Assembly (NCBI GenBank): GCA_023141075.1
Contig: JAGLKL010000045.1
Span: 1-8,788 of the forward strand
Direction of reading: 5' to 3'
Length of the DNA stretch: 8,788 nt
From: Alphaproteobacteria bacterium
Lineage (GTDB): Bacteria > Pseudomonadota > Alphaproteobacteria > Micavibrionales > Micavibrionaceae
The position numbers were made by a program, and so were the translations under genes. The notes under the pieces are model-generated. The model ran no database searches and was not told the DNA's origin. It saw nothing but the letters and a program-made list of their open reading frames with translations. Shown in pieces: positions 1 to 7,449 of this stretch. Each line of letters starts with the position of its first letter. Position 1 is the stretch's first letter.

Positions 1-6
1 TTTCAA

Positions 7-1632
7 ATGATTGATACTCTGAAAAACAAAGCCGGGCAAATGGCTTATAATTCAGTCTTATATGACTGGAGCCTGCGCGCCGACACACCGCCTGATCGCC
101 TGATCATCAAGCCCATCGACCCTTGGCGCGGTGATGCCACGCGTGCCAGAGAGCTACTGAATGCCGCAGGAGTTATAGAACGCACAGGTCCGCAGTGGCT
201 AGATGAGTGGTGGATGCCCGAAAGCGCCGATGATATCTGGGTCTCCCATATTCACAGTTTTAGCTGGTTGCGTGATTTGCGCACTTTGGGCGGAGCGCGA
301 GCCAAAGAACAGGGACGTCTAATGATTGAAAACTGGATTGATAATTACCCAAGCTGGGATTCCAAAAGCTGGCGCAGCGATATATTGGGGCGACGTTTGT
401 CAATGTGGGTTTGTCATTATGATTATTTCTGTGACAATTTTGACCCGGATTTTGATGACCTGCTCCTTGGCTCAATGCTCAAACAGGCTAAACATTTAAG
501 CAACGTTCTAAGCTCAAAAGAGCATGGCAGCGCCCACCTTCAGGCGATAAAAGGCCTGCTTTATGCAGGCATAGCGCTGGATGGATGCAAAAAGCTGGCT
601 GACCAAGCCCTTGATGCTTTAAGCAAAGCCCTAAATGACCAGATCTTTAATGACGGAGGACATATATCACGCTCTCCTGCATGCATGCTTGACGTACTGG
701 AAATTCTTGTCGATATACGCTCTGCTCTACAAACAAGCGCCTACCCAACGCCAGACTTACTTGAAATCAAAATCGGAGCCTTAAGCGCAGCTTTGCGAAC
801 CCTGCGTTATCGAGACCGCAAACTTGCTCTCTTCCACAGCTCCCAAGAAGGAAATGTTGAGGAAATCGACTCCATACTGGCTCAGGCCGGAACACATACC
901 AAAATACCGACATCCCTGCCCGATACCGGCTTTGAGCGCATAGAGTTGGGGCGCAGCCTATTGGTCATGGATACAGGCAGCACACAGAAATTCCCTTATG
1001 ATAAGCAAGGACATGCCTCTCCGCTCGCCTTTGAATTTTCATACGGGAAAGAGCGTTTACTTATATCTTGCGGAACCCATCCGACTTCTTCGGAATGGAA
1101 AGATGCCCTGCGCTTTACCGCAGCCCATAACACAGCCTGTATCGATTACCGAAACGCATGCGAGCTGCGCAAAGACGGACATTTCGGACGAAAAGTCACC
1201 CATACCCAAGTCCATCGGGAAAATTCCAGAGACGCATCTTTGATCGTTGCATCACATAATGGTTATGTACCGCTGAACGGCATAACTCACACACGAAAAA
1301 TCTATCTGGCCGACGAAGGCCATGATATGCGCGGAGAAGATGACTTTACCTGTACTTTTGAGTTAGTCAAACCGGTTGAAACCGCCTTGCGTTTTCATAT
1401 CCACCCCGGCGTAACCGCCTCTCTCATCAATGACGGAAAAGAAGTACTATTGCGCATGAAAGGCGGGATAGGCTGGCGCCTCAAACATGATGTCGGCAGG
1501 CTGGAACTGGAAGACAGCGTTTATATCGGCAACGGCATAACACCCCGAAAAACCAAGCAAATCGCGATATACGGTATGATGAGCTCAGGCCACGCACGAA
1601 TTAAATGGTCATTAAAACGCGAAGGTGTGTGA
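7..1632 (+). CDS. Heparinase II/III family protein (alphaproteobacterial type)
   Basis: A 541-residue protein of the heparinase II/III-like polysaccharide lyase superfamily. The N-terminal part (about 1-290) looks like the alpha-helical toroid, with many Trp residues (W40, W65, W68-69, W110, W117, W122) and the family signature NDGGHISRSP at 215-224. The C-terminal part (about 305-540) fits the beta-sandwich lyase domain, with LPDTGFERIELG (304-315), GHASPLAFEFS (335-345), TAAHNT (371-376), RGEDDF (442-447) and FHIHPG (463-468). The length is normal for the family. Relatives are thought to cleave uronate-containing polysaccharides by beta-elimination, but the substrate of this alphaproteobacterial branch is not established. 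No signal peptide is obvious. In many relatives this gene lies between an rRNA methyltransferase gene and purH; here purH does not follow. Only six bases precede the ATG, so the ribosome binding site and exact start cannot be checked; the start agrees with where family similarity begins. Confidence 0.92.
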   Translation: MIDTLKNKAGQMAYNSVLYDWSLRADTPPDRLIIKPIDPWRGDATRARELLNAAGVIERTGPQWLDEWWMPESADDIWVSHIHSFSWLRDLRTLGGARAKEQGRLMIENWIDNYPSWDSKSWRSDILGRRLSMWVCHYDYFCDNFDPDFDDLLLGSMLKQAKHLSNVLSSKEHGSAHLQAIKGLLYAGIALDGCKKLADQALDALSKALNDQIFNDGGHISRSPACMLDVLEILVDIRSALQTSAYPTPDLLEIKIGALSAALRTLRYRDRKLALFHSSQEGNVEEIDSILAQAGTHTKIPTSLPDTGFERIELGRSLLVMDTGSTQKFPYDKQGHASPLAFEFSYGKERLLISCGTHPTSSEWKDALRFTAAHNTACIDYRNACELRKDGHFGRKVTHTQVHRENSRDASLIVASHNGYVPLNGITHTRKIYLADEGHDMRGEDDFTCTFELVKPVETALRFHIHPGVTASLINDGKEVLLRMKGGIGWRLKHDVGRLELEDSVYIGNGITPRKTKQIAIYGMMSSGHARIKWSLKREGV

Positions 1633-1663
1633 AACTCCAGTTAATGAAGGCGAAAGAAACGAG

Positions 1664-1689
1664 CTTAGAAAGCTGTTTTCTAAGTTTTT
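1664..1689 (+). terminator. Rho-independent terminator-like hairpin after the heparinase-like gene
   Basis: CTTAGAAA (1664-1671) pairs perfectly with TTTCTAAG (1677-1684) around a 5-base loop, followed at once by five T (1685-1689). The position, 32 bases after the stop of the + strand heparinase-like gene, fits its transcript end. The stem is AT-rich, so it may be only moderately efficient. The T tract is good on the + strand and poor on the - strand, so it probably does not serve the opposing small ORF equally well. Confidence 0.55.
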
Positions 1690-1750
1690 GAAATGATATA
1701 TCTTTCCCAATCCTGAGTGGCGGCTGGCTAAATGGTAATTCTTTGATGGA

Positions 1751-2008
1751 TTAAATTGCCTCAAACCCAGAACCAGCATTCGTGCGATCAATGAAGTCTT
1801 GCTGTACTTCTGTCAATTCCCCTGTAATTTCTAAATCAATGTATGCATTATCTACCTTTTGACTTATGTCAAAGTAAAAATCCGTTATTTGCGCACCGTC
1901 TGGAGCAGCATTGAATATTTCTTTTAAGCGTTCAAGTTTATACTCTTTCCCACCCCCCCTACTAGTTGCACAAAATGATTCACTCGCTTTAAGCTTGATT
2001 TTACTCAT
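1751..2008 (-). CDS. Hypothetical 85-residue protein, family not recognised
   Basis: An open reading frame of 85 codons, transcribed against its neighbours. I do not recognise a family. The product is soluble-looking and acidic in its C-terminal half, with no membrane segment or signal peptide. Residues 1-30 are Lys-rich with a Gly run (SRGGGKE). The remainder alternates helix-like (YKLERLKEIF) and strand-like stretches, including TDFYFDISQKV and AYIDLEITGEL, followed by a probable helix (TEVQQDFIDR). The amphipathic pattern suggests a real small alpha/beta protein rather than random sequence. The start is ATG with only a weak GGGT upstream as ribosome binding site. A run of seven C (1953-1959, G on the coding strand) lies inside the gene, where slippage or a base-calling error would change the N-terminal frame. 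A perfect TATAAT at 2072-2067 on this strand could serve as its -10 box, but no matching -35 is visible. Confidence 0.5.
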   Translation of the reverse strand: MSKIKLKASESFCATSRGGGKEYKLERLKEIFNAAPDGAQITDFYFDISQKVDNAYIDLEITGELTEVQQDFIDRTNAGSGFEAI

Positions 2009-2265
2009 GTTTACATACCCATACTAATTCAAGTTTCTGATCATAGATCTGTAACAAAATAATATAATTATATCAATATTTTTTTGACAAAGCTTAAATC
2101 AGGTATGCCAAGATGGACGCCCCTGTAAGCTAGCTATCTACGGTAAAATGATACACCACTTTCCTGCTTCGATAACAATCATTTTTGACAAACAGACACG
2201 CATAAGTGTACCCTAAATATTAAAGAAGATTTACCGATAATAAAAAACAAGAATCAGTTGGGCAT
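2009..2265. other. Divergent intergenic region, AT-rich, with candidate promoter signals
   Basis: A 257-bp gap between the divergent 85-residue ORF and the EAL gene. It contains the palindrome ATATAATTATAT (2062-2073), which gives a TATAAT on both strands. The 11-bp direct repeat TTTTTGACAAA occurs at 2081-2091 and again at 2182-2192. There is a short AGCTAGCT palindrome around 2127-2135. No RNA fold of tRNA or riboswitch type and no reading frame longer than about 25 codons stands out. The stretch from about 2110 to 2180 is less AT-rich than its surroundings and is unexplained. Confidence 0.6.
2185..2214 (+). promoter_or_regulatory. Candidate sigma-70 promoter for the EAL gene
   Basis: A consensus -35 box TTGACA (2185-2190) is followed after 18 bases by TACCCT (2209-2214), which keeps the three most conserved -10 positions (T, A and final T) but not the middle three. 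Transcription would begin near 2221, about 45 bases before the ATG. The spacer is one base longer than ideal and the -10 is poor, so this is a tentative call. Another TTGACA at 2084-2089 has no acceptable -10 partner. Confidence 0.3.
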
Positions 2266-3162
2266 ATGAGCGGAGATGAAAGAACACCACCAAATTACCT
2301 GAATACACTGAAAACATTTGCCATTAGTCAGTTTACCTCCACTCCTCCTATGAGTGGAGCAAAAAAACTTTGGGAAACAGTAGTTAATGGTGCTTTTGAC
2401 AATAATAAACCGGATTTTGAACCCGTTCTGGATCGTAACGGCAAAGCCATTTTTTATGAGTCGCTCAGCAGGCCTATGGATGATGAAGGAATCCACCAAA
2501 AAATTTTCCCACTGGTAAACGCCTTTTATAGATCCGGTGCACATAATGACCTTGATTTATGCACCTGTACAACGGCCCTTATGAATGCTGTACAGCAAAA
2601 TAAAAAGCCCATAAGTCTCAATATTTCCGTAGTTTCCGCATTAAACCCAGATTTCTTTGATACAATGGAAAGCCACATTGAATCACATAATTTAAAGCCG
2701 GAAGATGTTGTTTTCGAGATTCTGGAGCATGGCGTAAATCCGAAAGCCGACATCAACCACCTTAGAGCGCTTAAAGATAAAGGTTACCGCTTTGCGTTAG
2801 ACGATTTTGGCGTCGGACAGGATCACAAAAACCGTTTGCACGCCTTTGGAGATATTATCGATTATATAAAAATCGACGGGCCTTATATTCGTGATTATCT
2901 GGAACAGGAAGCCTGCGGTATTGCCTATCCAAATACCGACAAAAACCAGCTTTTCGATATCCTCGTTACGATAGATAAACACTTTGGAAACACAAAAAGC
3001 ATCTCTCTCATTGCCGAGCATGTTCACACAGATCAGGAAATTCCCATTCTTGATGAGCTTGGTTTTATAGGCTATCAGGGTGAATTTTCCAAAGAACACT
3101 CCCCAGTTAGGGTTCTTAATGAGTCTCTTGCAAACGAGTTTTCGACATGTGATCATGAATAA
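2266..3162 (+). CDS. Stand-alone EAL-domain protein, probable c-di-GMP phosphodiesterase
   Basis: A 298-residue protein whose residues from about 55 to 285 form an EAL domain, the fold that hydrolyses cyclic di-GMP to pGpG. Active-site landmarks appear in order: ESLSR with E65 and R69 in place of EALxR, N119 in SLNIS, E151 and E154 in FEILEHG, D179-D180 in ALDDFGVG, K202 in YIKIDG, E251 in IAEHV, and Q271 in GYQGE. Most metal- and base-associated positions are therefore intact and activity is plausible. The usual AEGVE reads AEHVH, so the second Glu is His254. The loop after DDFG (GVGQDHKNRL) and the segment after QG (QGEFSKEHSP instead of QGY-F-P) are also unusual. There is no GGDEF, PAS, receiver or membrane segment; the first ~55 residues match nothing I recognise. 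The ATG at 2266 has no good Shine-Dalgarno. The gene lies 40 bp upstream of radA and may share its transcript. Confidence 0.92.
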   Translation: MSGDERTPPNYLNTLKTFAISQFTSTPPMSGAKKLWETVVNGAFDNNKPDFEPVLDRNGKAIFYESLSRPMDDEGIHQKIFPLVNAFYRSGAHNDLDLCTCTTALMNAVQQNKKPISLNISVVSALNPDFFDTMESHIESHNLKPEDVVFEILEHGVNPKADINHLRALKDKGYRFALDDFGVGQDHKNRLHAFGDIIDYIKIDGPYIRDYLEQEACGIAYPNTDKNQLFDILVTIDKHFGNTKSISLIAEHVHTDQEIPILDELGFIGYQGEFSKEHSPVRVLNESLANEFSTCDHE

Positions 3163-3202
3163 GTTTTTTTACTCGGGACTTACAACTCACAAATAACAAT
3201 TT

Positions 3203-4591
3203 ATGGCAAAAGCACAAAAATCCTATGTCTGTCAGTCATGCGGCGCCGTATTCACGCGCTGGGCAGGCAAATGCGATGCGTGCGAGCAATGGAATACCAT
3301 TACAGAAGAAATCACCGAAGCCTCCGTGCCCAAAGGTTTAAGCGGCAAACAAAAGGGTCGCGTCATCGAATTTGCAGATTTGCGCGATGACCGACAAGGT
3401 GGTTATCCGCGCCTACTCACACGTATTGCCGAATTTGACCGCGTCACCGGTGGGGGGATTGTGCCCGGCGCAGCCGTACTTATCGGCGGAGATCCCGGCA
3501 TTGGCAAATCCACTTTATTATTGCAGGCTGTATGTGCGCTCACCCGCAATAACGTAGAATGTGCTTATATCTCCGGCGAAGAGTCCATAGATCAAATCCG
3601 TATGCGTGCAGATCGTTTAGGATTATCAGACGTATCCTTAAAACTGGCCAGCGCAACCAGTGTTCGTGACATCCTTGAAAGTGTAACCGGTTCCAAAGAT
3701 AAAATTAAACTTCTCGTCATCGATTCGATTCAGACTATGTTTGTCGATTCAATCGACAGCGCTCCGGGTACAGTCACTCAAGTACGCACAAGCGCACAAG
3801 AAATAATTCGCATGGCCAAAAGCCGCGGCATAGCTGTAGTTTTCATCGGCCACGTCACCAAAGACGGCCAGATCGCAGGCCCGCGCATATTGGAACATCT
3901 GGTCGATACTGTGCTGTATTTCGAAGGAGACCGCTCCCATCACTTCCGCATATTGCGTGCAGTAAAAAACCGTTTCGGCCCTACTGATGAAATCGGTGTT
4001 TTTGAAATGGCCGAGCGAGGACTGATCGAAGTCGCCAATCCATCCGCCCTCTTTCTCTCCCAGCGACACGAAGACGCTGCAGGCAGTGCCGTGCTCGCAG
4101 CCCTTGAAGGATCGCGCCCTCTGCTGGTTGAGGTACAGGCTCTTATTGCGCCCTCCTCACTGGCTTCTCCCAGACGCGCCGTACTTGGATGGGATCACAA
4201 CCGCCTTGCCATGATCGTGGCAGTGCTGGAAACCCGCTGCGGCGTACGTTTATCCAGCCATGATATTTTTCTGAATATTGCAGGAGGAATACGTATTAAC
4301 GAACCGGCCGCCGACTTGGCCGTAGCTGCCGCGCTTCTAAGCGCCTTAAGCACTCAGCCCCTCCCCGCTGATTCGATCTTTTTTGGTGAAATCGGACTGG
4401 CCGGAGAAGTCCGTCAGGTCGCACAAAGCGATATAAGGCTCAAAGAATCAGCAAAACTTGGCTTTGAACGCGCCATTATTCCCGCTTCGCCAAAGAAAAA
4501 AAGTACAAAGAAAAAGACCGGTAACATAACCACCAGCGATATTACCCATATACGCGAACTCGCCAGACTTTTAGGCTTCTCGGAAGATTAA
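3203..4591 (+). CDS. radA: DNA repair protein RadA (Sms)
   Basis: Full-length RadA, 462 residues, a RecA-like ATPase and branch-migration helicase that processes recombination intermediates in the cytoplasm. In order: an N-terminal C4 zinc finger (C10, C13, C24, C27), Walker A GDPGIGKST (96-104, with K102), Walker B LLVIDS ending near D174, the RadA-specific KNRFG motif (255-259), and a C-terminal Lon-protease-like domain (about 290-425) with FLNIAGGIRINEPAADLAVA and FGEIGLAGEVR. The catalytic Ser of Lon is absent, as expected for RadA. One oddity is a Lys-rich stretch near the C-terminus (SPKKKSTKKKTG, 429-440), where most family members have a short non-basic linker. The ATG at 3203 starts exactly where family similarity begins, but no Shine-Dalgarno precedes it. 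The short gap after the EAL gene leaves no room for an obvious separate promoter other than inside that gene. Confidence 0.98.
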   Translation: MAKAQKSYVCQSCGAVFTRWAGKCDACEQWNTITEEITEASVPKGLSGKQKGRVIEFADLRDDRQGGYPRLLTRIAEFDRVTGGGIVPGAAVLIGGDPGIGKSTLLLQAVCALTRNNVECAYISGEESIDQIRMRADRLGLSDVSLKLASATSVRDILESVTGSKDKIKLLVIDSIQTMFVDSIDSAPGTVTQVRTSAQEIIRMAKSRGIAVVFIGHVTKDGQIAGPRILEHLVDTVLYFEGDRSHHFRILRAVKNRFGPTDEIGVFEMAERGLIEVANPSALFLSQRHEDAAGSAVLAALEGSRPLLVEVQALIAPSSLASPRRAVLGWDHNRLAMIVAVLETRCGVRLSSHDIFLNIAGGIRINEPAADLAVAAALLSALSTQPLPADSIFFGEIGLAGEVRQVAQSDIRLKESAKLGFERAIIPASPKKKSTKKKTGNITTSDITHIRELARLLGFSED

Positions 4592-4854
4592 ACTTTGTCA
4601 TTTCTTTTCGCATGTGCACAATCTGTATAGTTTGTTTGTCGAGATACGGAGATTTTTTGCCTTATCGGCCAATTTTTTAGCCGATTGTGGTGTTTTGTTT
4701 TTCATTACCGTCCTGTTTCCATCTCGAGTTATTGTTAGTCATAAGGTTAATATAGGACACAATTCCTACATTGTCAAATTTTTGGATTCATTTTTTCTCC
4801 TGATAGCTGATATAGTCGTTTCACTTAAGAATAGTACAGAATTGCCTGAAACTT
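4592..4854. other. Convergent intergenic region between radA and holA
   Basis: A T-rich 263-bp gap between two genes that face each other. It holds a 6-bp inverted repeat ATCGGC/GCCGAT (4664-4669 and 4680-4685) with a T-rich 10-base loop, and a longer-range repeat GTTTCA/TGAAAC (4818-4823 and 4847-4852) followed by four T on the + strand. Either could act as a weak transcription stop for radA, but neither has the strong stem plus T tract of a typical intrinsic terminator. No convincing gene was found. Confidence 0.5.
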
Positions 4855-5880
4855 TTATCTGCTACGCATTTTGCTAATCGCTAAAATCGCTTGCCCACAA
4901 AGGGTTTCAACAGGCATGCCCGTTTGTTTACATTGCGCCTCCAGCTCAGTGAGCCGCATAAGAACTGTATTCAGCACACCTAACGACCAGTCGTTAACCT
5001 GACTTTTAAATTGCGGTTGAACCTTATAAAAAACCGTAGGAGTAAGTTTTTTCATTGCAATATCGATATTCAATCCGTCTTGCATATAAGCCTTGGTAAT
5101 ATGTAGCCTGCGGAAATGATTTTGCAGGCTTCGGATAACTGCAACAAACCCTACTCCCTCTTGCATCAAAACGCCGTAAGCTTTGAGCGCATTACTGCTA
5201 CGCCGCGCAGCAGTTGCAAAAACAAGATTATCAAAGCTCAGTTCAGCGGGTGCACCACTGGACGCTTGCACATCTACAAGAGAAATTGGCGTAGTATCAT
5301 CCGCGCCTTTGTAAGTAATAAGCTTTTCCAGCTCCGAACGCACTTTGCTGCGGTCACCTGCGATATTAACTGCCAGCCAACTTACCGCGTCCGGCTCAAT
5401 GCGCAATTTCTCCTCATTCATACGCATTTGGATCAGCCTAGCCACATCTCGCTCATCTTCCACATAACACGGTAACGCCGCAGCATTTTTGGCCGCCTCA
5501 CATAATTTTCTCAAAGAAGAGCGTGGCCCAAGCTCTCCGGCTTGCACAACCACAAGCGCACTCTCACTGGGATTTTTAAGATAAGCTTTGAGCAGAACAG
5601 TAAGTTTGTCGCCGCCCTCTTCAATGCGAATAAGGCGATCCCCGCCCATCATCGAAATAGCTCTGGTTTCATCGCTCAAACGCGCCGGATCTTCTGCAAG
5701 CCCTTCACCTGATAAAACCGCGACATTAAACGGATCATTGAGATCTTCGACCACGCTTTTCCCAATCAGGGCAGCACGCTCACGCACAAGCCCGTTATCA
5801 GGCCCGTAAACAAGAATCACGCGTGCATTTTTATCCGGTGTCTTAACAAAACCTTCAATCTGACGATACTGGAGTTTCAT
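4855..5880 (-). CDS. holA: DNA polymerase III subunit delta
   Basis: A 341-residue clamp-loader delta subunit, the wrench that opens the beta sliding clamp during replication. Near the N-terminus is the family hallmark LVYGPDNGLVRERA (23-36), a degenerate P-loop region that does not bind ATP. It is followed by a domain with the MMGGDRLIRIEE strand (77-88) and the middle-domain motif GDRSKVRSELEKL (175-187). The C-terminal helical collar domain (about 212-340) includes ELSFDNLVFATAARR and the EGVGFVAVIRSLQNHFRRL segment. The length is typical. The ATG at 5880 fits the family start, although no Shine-Dalgarno is visible just upstream. The gene lies 83 bp downstream of the ligase-like gene on the same strand and may be read from the same transcript. 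In related bacteria holA often follows lptE directly, so here the pair is separated. Confidence 0.96.
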   Translation of the reverse strand: MKLQYRQIEGFVKTPDKNARVILVYGPDNGLVRERAALIGKSVVEDLNDPFNVAVLSGEGLAEDPARLSDETRAISMMGGDRLIRIEEGGDKLTVLLKAYLKNPSESALVVVQAGELGPRSSLRKLCEAAKNAAALPCYVEDERDVARLIQMRMNEEKLRIEPDAVSWLAVNIAGDRSKVRSELEKLITYKGADDTTPISLVDVQASSGAPAELSFDNLVFATAARRSSNALKAYGVLMQEGVGFVAVIRSLQNHFRRLHITKAYMQDGLNIDIAMKKLTPTVFYKVQPQFKSQVNDWSLGVLNTVLMRLTELEAQCKQTGMPVETLCGQAILAISKMRSR

Positions 5881-5963
5881 ACGATCAAGTTTAGAATGAT
5901 TCCCAGATACTTAAAAGCGCTAATAATCTGAAATACATAACCTTTCCCATAGTCGTACTACTT

Positions 5964-7415
5964 TCACGCCGCGCGTATCGTAGTATCTGCCAAACTGACC
6001 TCTCTTTTGAAAACATCATAAGCACAACGATTCGGATCATCGTAAATTGACGAATCATAATAACGCTGGTGCACTAATGCAGAACCTAATGATGGGAACA
6101 ACACGCGGTTAACTTTCGTATCCGTGTAACCGGTTCGACAAATTGTCGAGAGCGGTTTGGCCACTTCCTGCATACCTATATCTGAAGCCATTTCCTCATA
6201 CAGATCGGCAAACTCTTTGGCGAAATCAGCCATCATGCCGATTCCATAAGGAATGTCAAAAAAACGTCCGCCATGGTTACGTGCAAAACTATAAGCTTTT
6301 TCCAAACGGATATAAGTCTGTTGCAAATAATCACAATCAAAGCCATAACGTGCCAAAAGCTCATCTACAGCTTCACCAAATTTATCATGGAAAGCCAAAC
6401 CGTTAACCACCAGATACGCTGTTTGATGCTGGTGAATACCTACACCGAACATACGCGCTTCATAACGGTGACCGAAAACGCCTTCATCATTTTGTAATAC
6501 AGCAACCTTCACGTCGGGCCAAATGACACTTTGTGCGAGGTAATAGTTACTAGCTGTGTTAAGACCTCGTTCTCTGAGAGAATTAAACGTTACACTCCAA
6601 TCACCTGAAGACGTAGGCACCAACGCCCCATCATAGTCATAGTAATACATAAGCGGATTATTCATGACTTGATCAATATGCCGTCCAATAAATTCCTCAC
6701 TACTTTTAGCAGTAAACACATAAGGAATAACGCCACCACGTCCTTCAGGCAAACCATGGTAACGCATATACATACCCATATGACCATTAAATGGCTTACC
6801 TTCCATAAATCCACTTGAATTATCTGTGGCCAAGAACAAGAATGGTGCGAGCATATAAATCCTGCGCATATTTTTCAGCATATGATCCATATTTATCGGA
6901 CTAACTGAAACCTGTGTAGATCTACAAGTGATAAAATGCCGCGCACATTTTATCATGTCCTCACGAAGAGGCGCATAAAAAGCTTTATAACGTTCAACAT
7001 CCAAAAGGCGTGTAAGTAAATCTTCAGCGCTACGTTCAGGAAGTTCCTGAAAATAAGTTCGTTTCAAACCAAATGCTTCAGCTTTCTCAGACAATACTCT
7101 AACTTTAGTATTAATATCATCCAGCGCAACTTCCATATGCGCAAAATCATAAGGATTACCAGCAACTTCCAATAAATCTGAAGTTGGCTCGTTATGCACC
7201 CAATCATCTTTTTCAGGCAAAGCAGATAGAGCACAATTTTTAAGAACTCTGTTCTGACCTTTTGTCATTACTGCTAAACTGGGGGTTTTGGGATTATAAA
7301 AAGGTATCTCTATTTCTATACCTGATTTAGCTTGCTCACCTTGCCCTTTATAAAGATCATAAACATCTTCAGCTTTATTGATCCACGTCAAATCATTCGC
7401 ATTAACATCCGTCAT
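5964..7415 (-). CDS. Glutamate-cysteine-ligase-like protein (GCS2 superfamily, divergent)
   Basis: A 483-residue protein that I assign to the glutamate-cysteine ligase / carboxylate-amine ligase superfamily (GCS2) from ordered motifs. GIEIEIPF (32-39, with E34 and E36) matches the first metal-binding strand. NEPTSDLLEVAGNP (75-88) matches the EPGGQ-ELSGAP segment of plant/proteobacterial GshA. STQVSVSP (166-173) matches the TCQV strand. ATDNSSGFMEGKP (196-208) matches the SPFTEGKP loop. IDQVMNNPLMYYY (247-259) matches the VDYALDVPMYF region. FGHRYEARMFGVG (314-326, with E320) sits where GshA has LEMRGADGG. In GshA these residues bind ATP, metal and glutamate. Glutathione synthesis (gamma-glutamylcysteine formation) is possible, but the last motif is clearly changed, so the amino-acid substrate may differ. 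No membrane segment or signal peptide is visible. The start has a good ribosome binding site, GAGG four bases before the ATG (7420-7423), and its own likely promoter. The fold is fairly sure; the reaction is inference. Confidence 0.7.
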   Translation of the reverse strand: MTDVNANDLTWINKAEDVYDLYKGQGEQAKSGIEIEIPFYNPKTPSLAVMTKGQNRVLKNCALSALPEKDDWVHNEPTSDLLEVAGNPYDFAHMEVALDDINTKVRVLSEKAEAFGLKRTYFQELPERSAEDLLTRLLDVERYKAFYAPLREDMIKCARHFITCRSTQVSVSPINMDHMLKNMRRIYMLAPFLFLATDNSSGFMEGKPFNGHMGMYMRYHGLPEGRGGVIPYVFTAKSSEEFIGRHIDQVMNNPLMYYYDYDGALVPTSSGDWSVTFNSLRERGLNTASNYYLAQSVIWPDVKVAVLQNDEGVFGHRYEARMFGVGIHQHQTAYLVVNGLAFHDKFGEAVDELLARYGFDCDYLQQTYIRLEKAYSFARNHGGRFFDIPYGIGMMADFAKEFADLYEEMASDIGMQEVAKPLSTICRTGYTDTKVNRVLFPSLGSALVHQRYYDSSIYDDPNRCAYDVFKREVSLADTTIRAA

Positions 7416-7423
7416 TTTTCCTC

Positions 7424-7435
7424 AACAATATTGTT
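7424..7435. promoter_or_regulatory. Perfect 12-bp palindrome in the leader of the ligase-like gene
   Basis: AACAATATTGTT is its own reverse complement. It sits directly upstream of the GAGG ribosome binding site and about 15 bases downstream of the -10 box, roughly +8 to +19 of the predicted transcript. That is a natural place for a dimeric repressor to block transcription. It has no loop, so an RNA hairpin role is unlikely. No regulator gene is nearby to suggest what would bind. Confidence 0.4.
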
Positions 7436-7449
7436 TATCTTTGAACCGC

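Noticed and set aside
2100..2185. Possible remnant of an insertion-sequence end in the intergenic region
   Set aside because: The stretch differs in composition from its flanks, but I found no terminal inverted repeat, target duplication or transposase fragment.
3140..3175. Possible terminator between the EAL gene and radA
   Set aside because: There is a run of T after the EAL stop, but the preceding inverted repeat (CATG/CATG) is only four base pairs and is separated from the T run.
4773..4795. Short - strand ATG with an AGGAG site below holA
   Set aside because: The frame closes after five codons.
4614..4877. 87-codon + strand ORF beginning with GTG in the radA-holA gap
   Set aside because: T-rich hydrophobic translation, no ribosome binding site, GTG start, and it runs into the 3' end of holA on the other strand. 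It looks like chance open frame.
5116..5475. 119-codon + strand ORF within holA
   Set aside because: It lies entirely antisense to a well-supported holA and its translation shows no recognisable domain.
5881..5963. Terminator between the ligase-like gene and holA
   Set aside because: Only a six-base AGCGCT palindrome was seen; no stem with a T tract, so read-through into holA is more likely.
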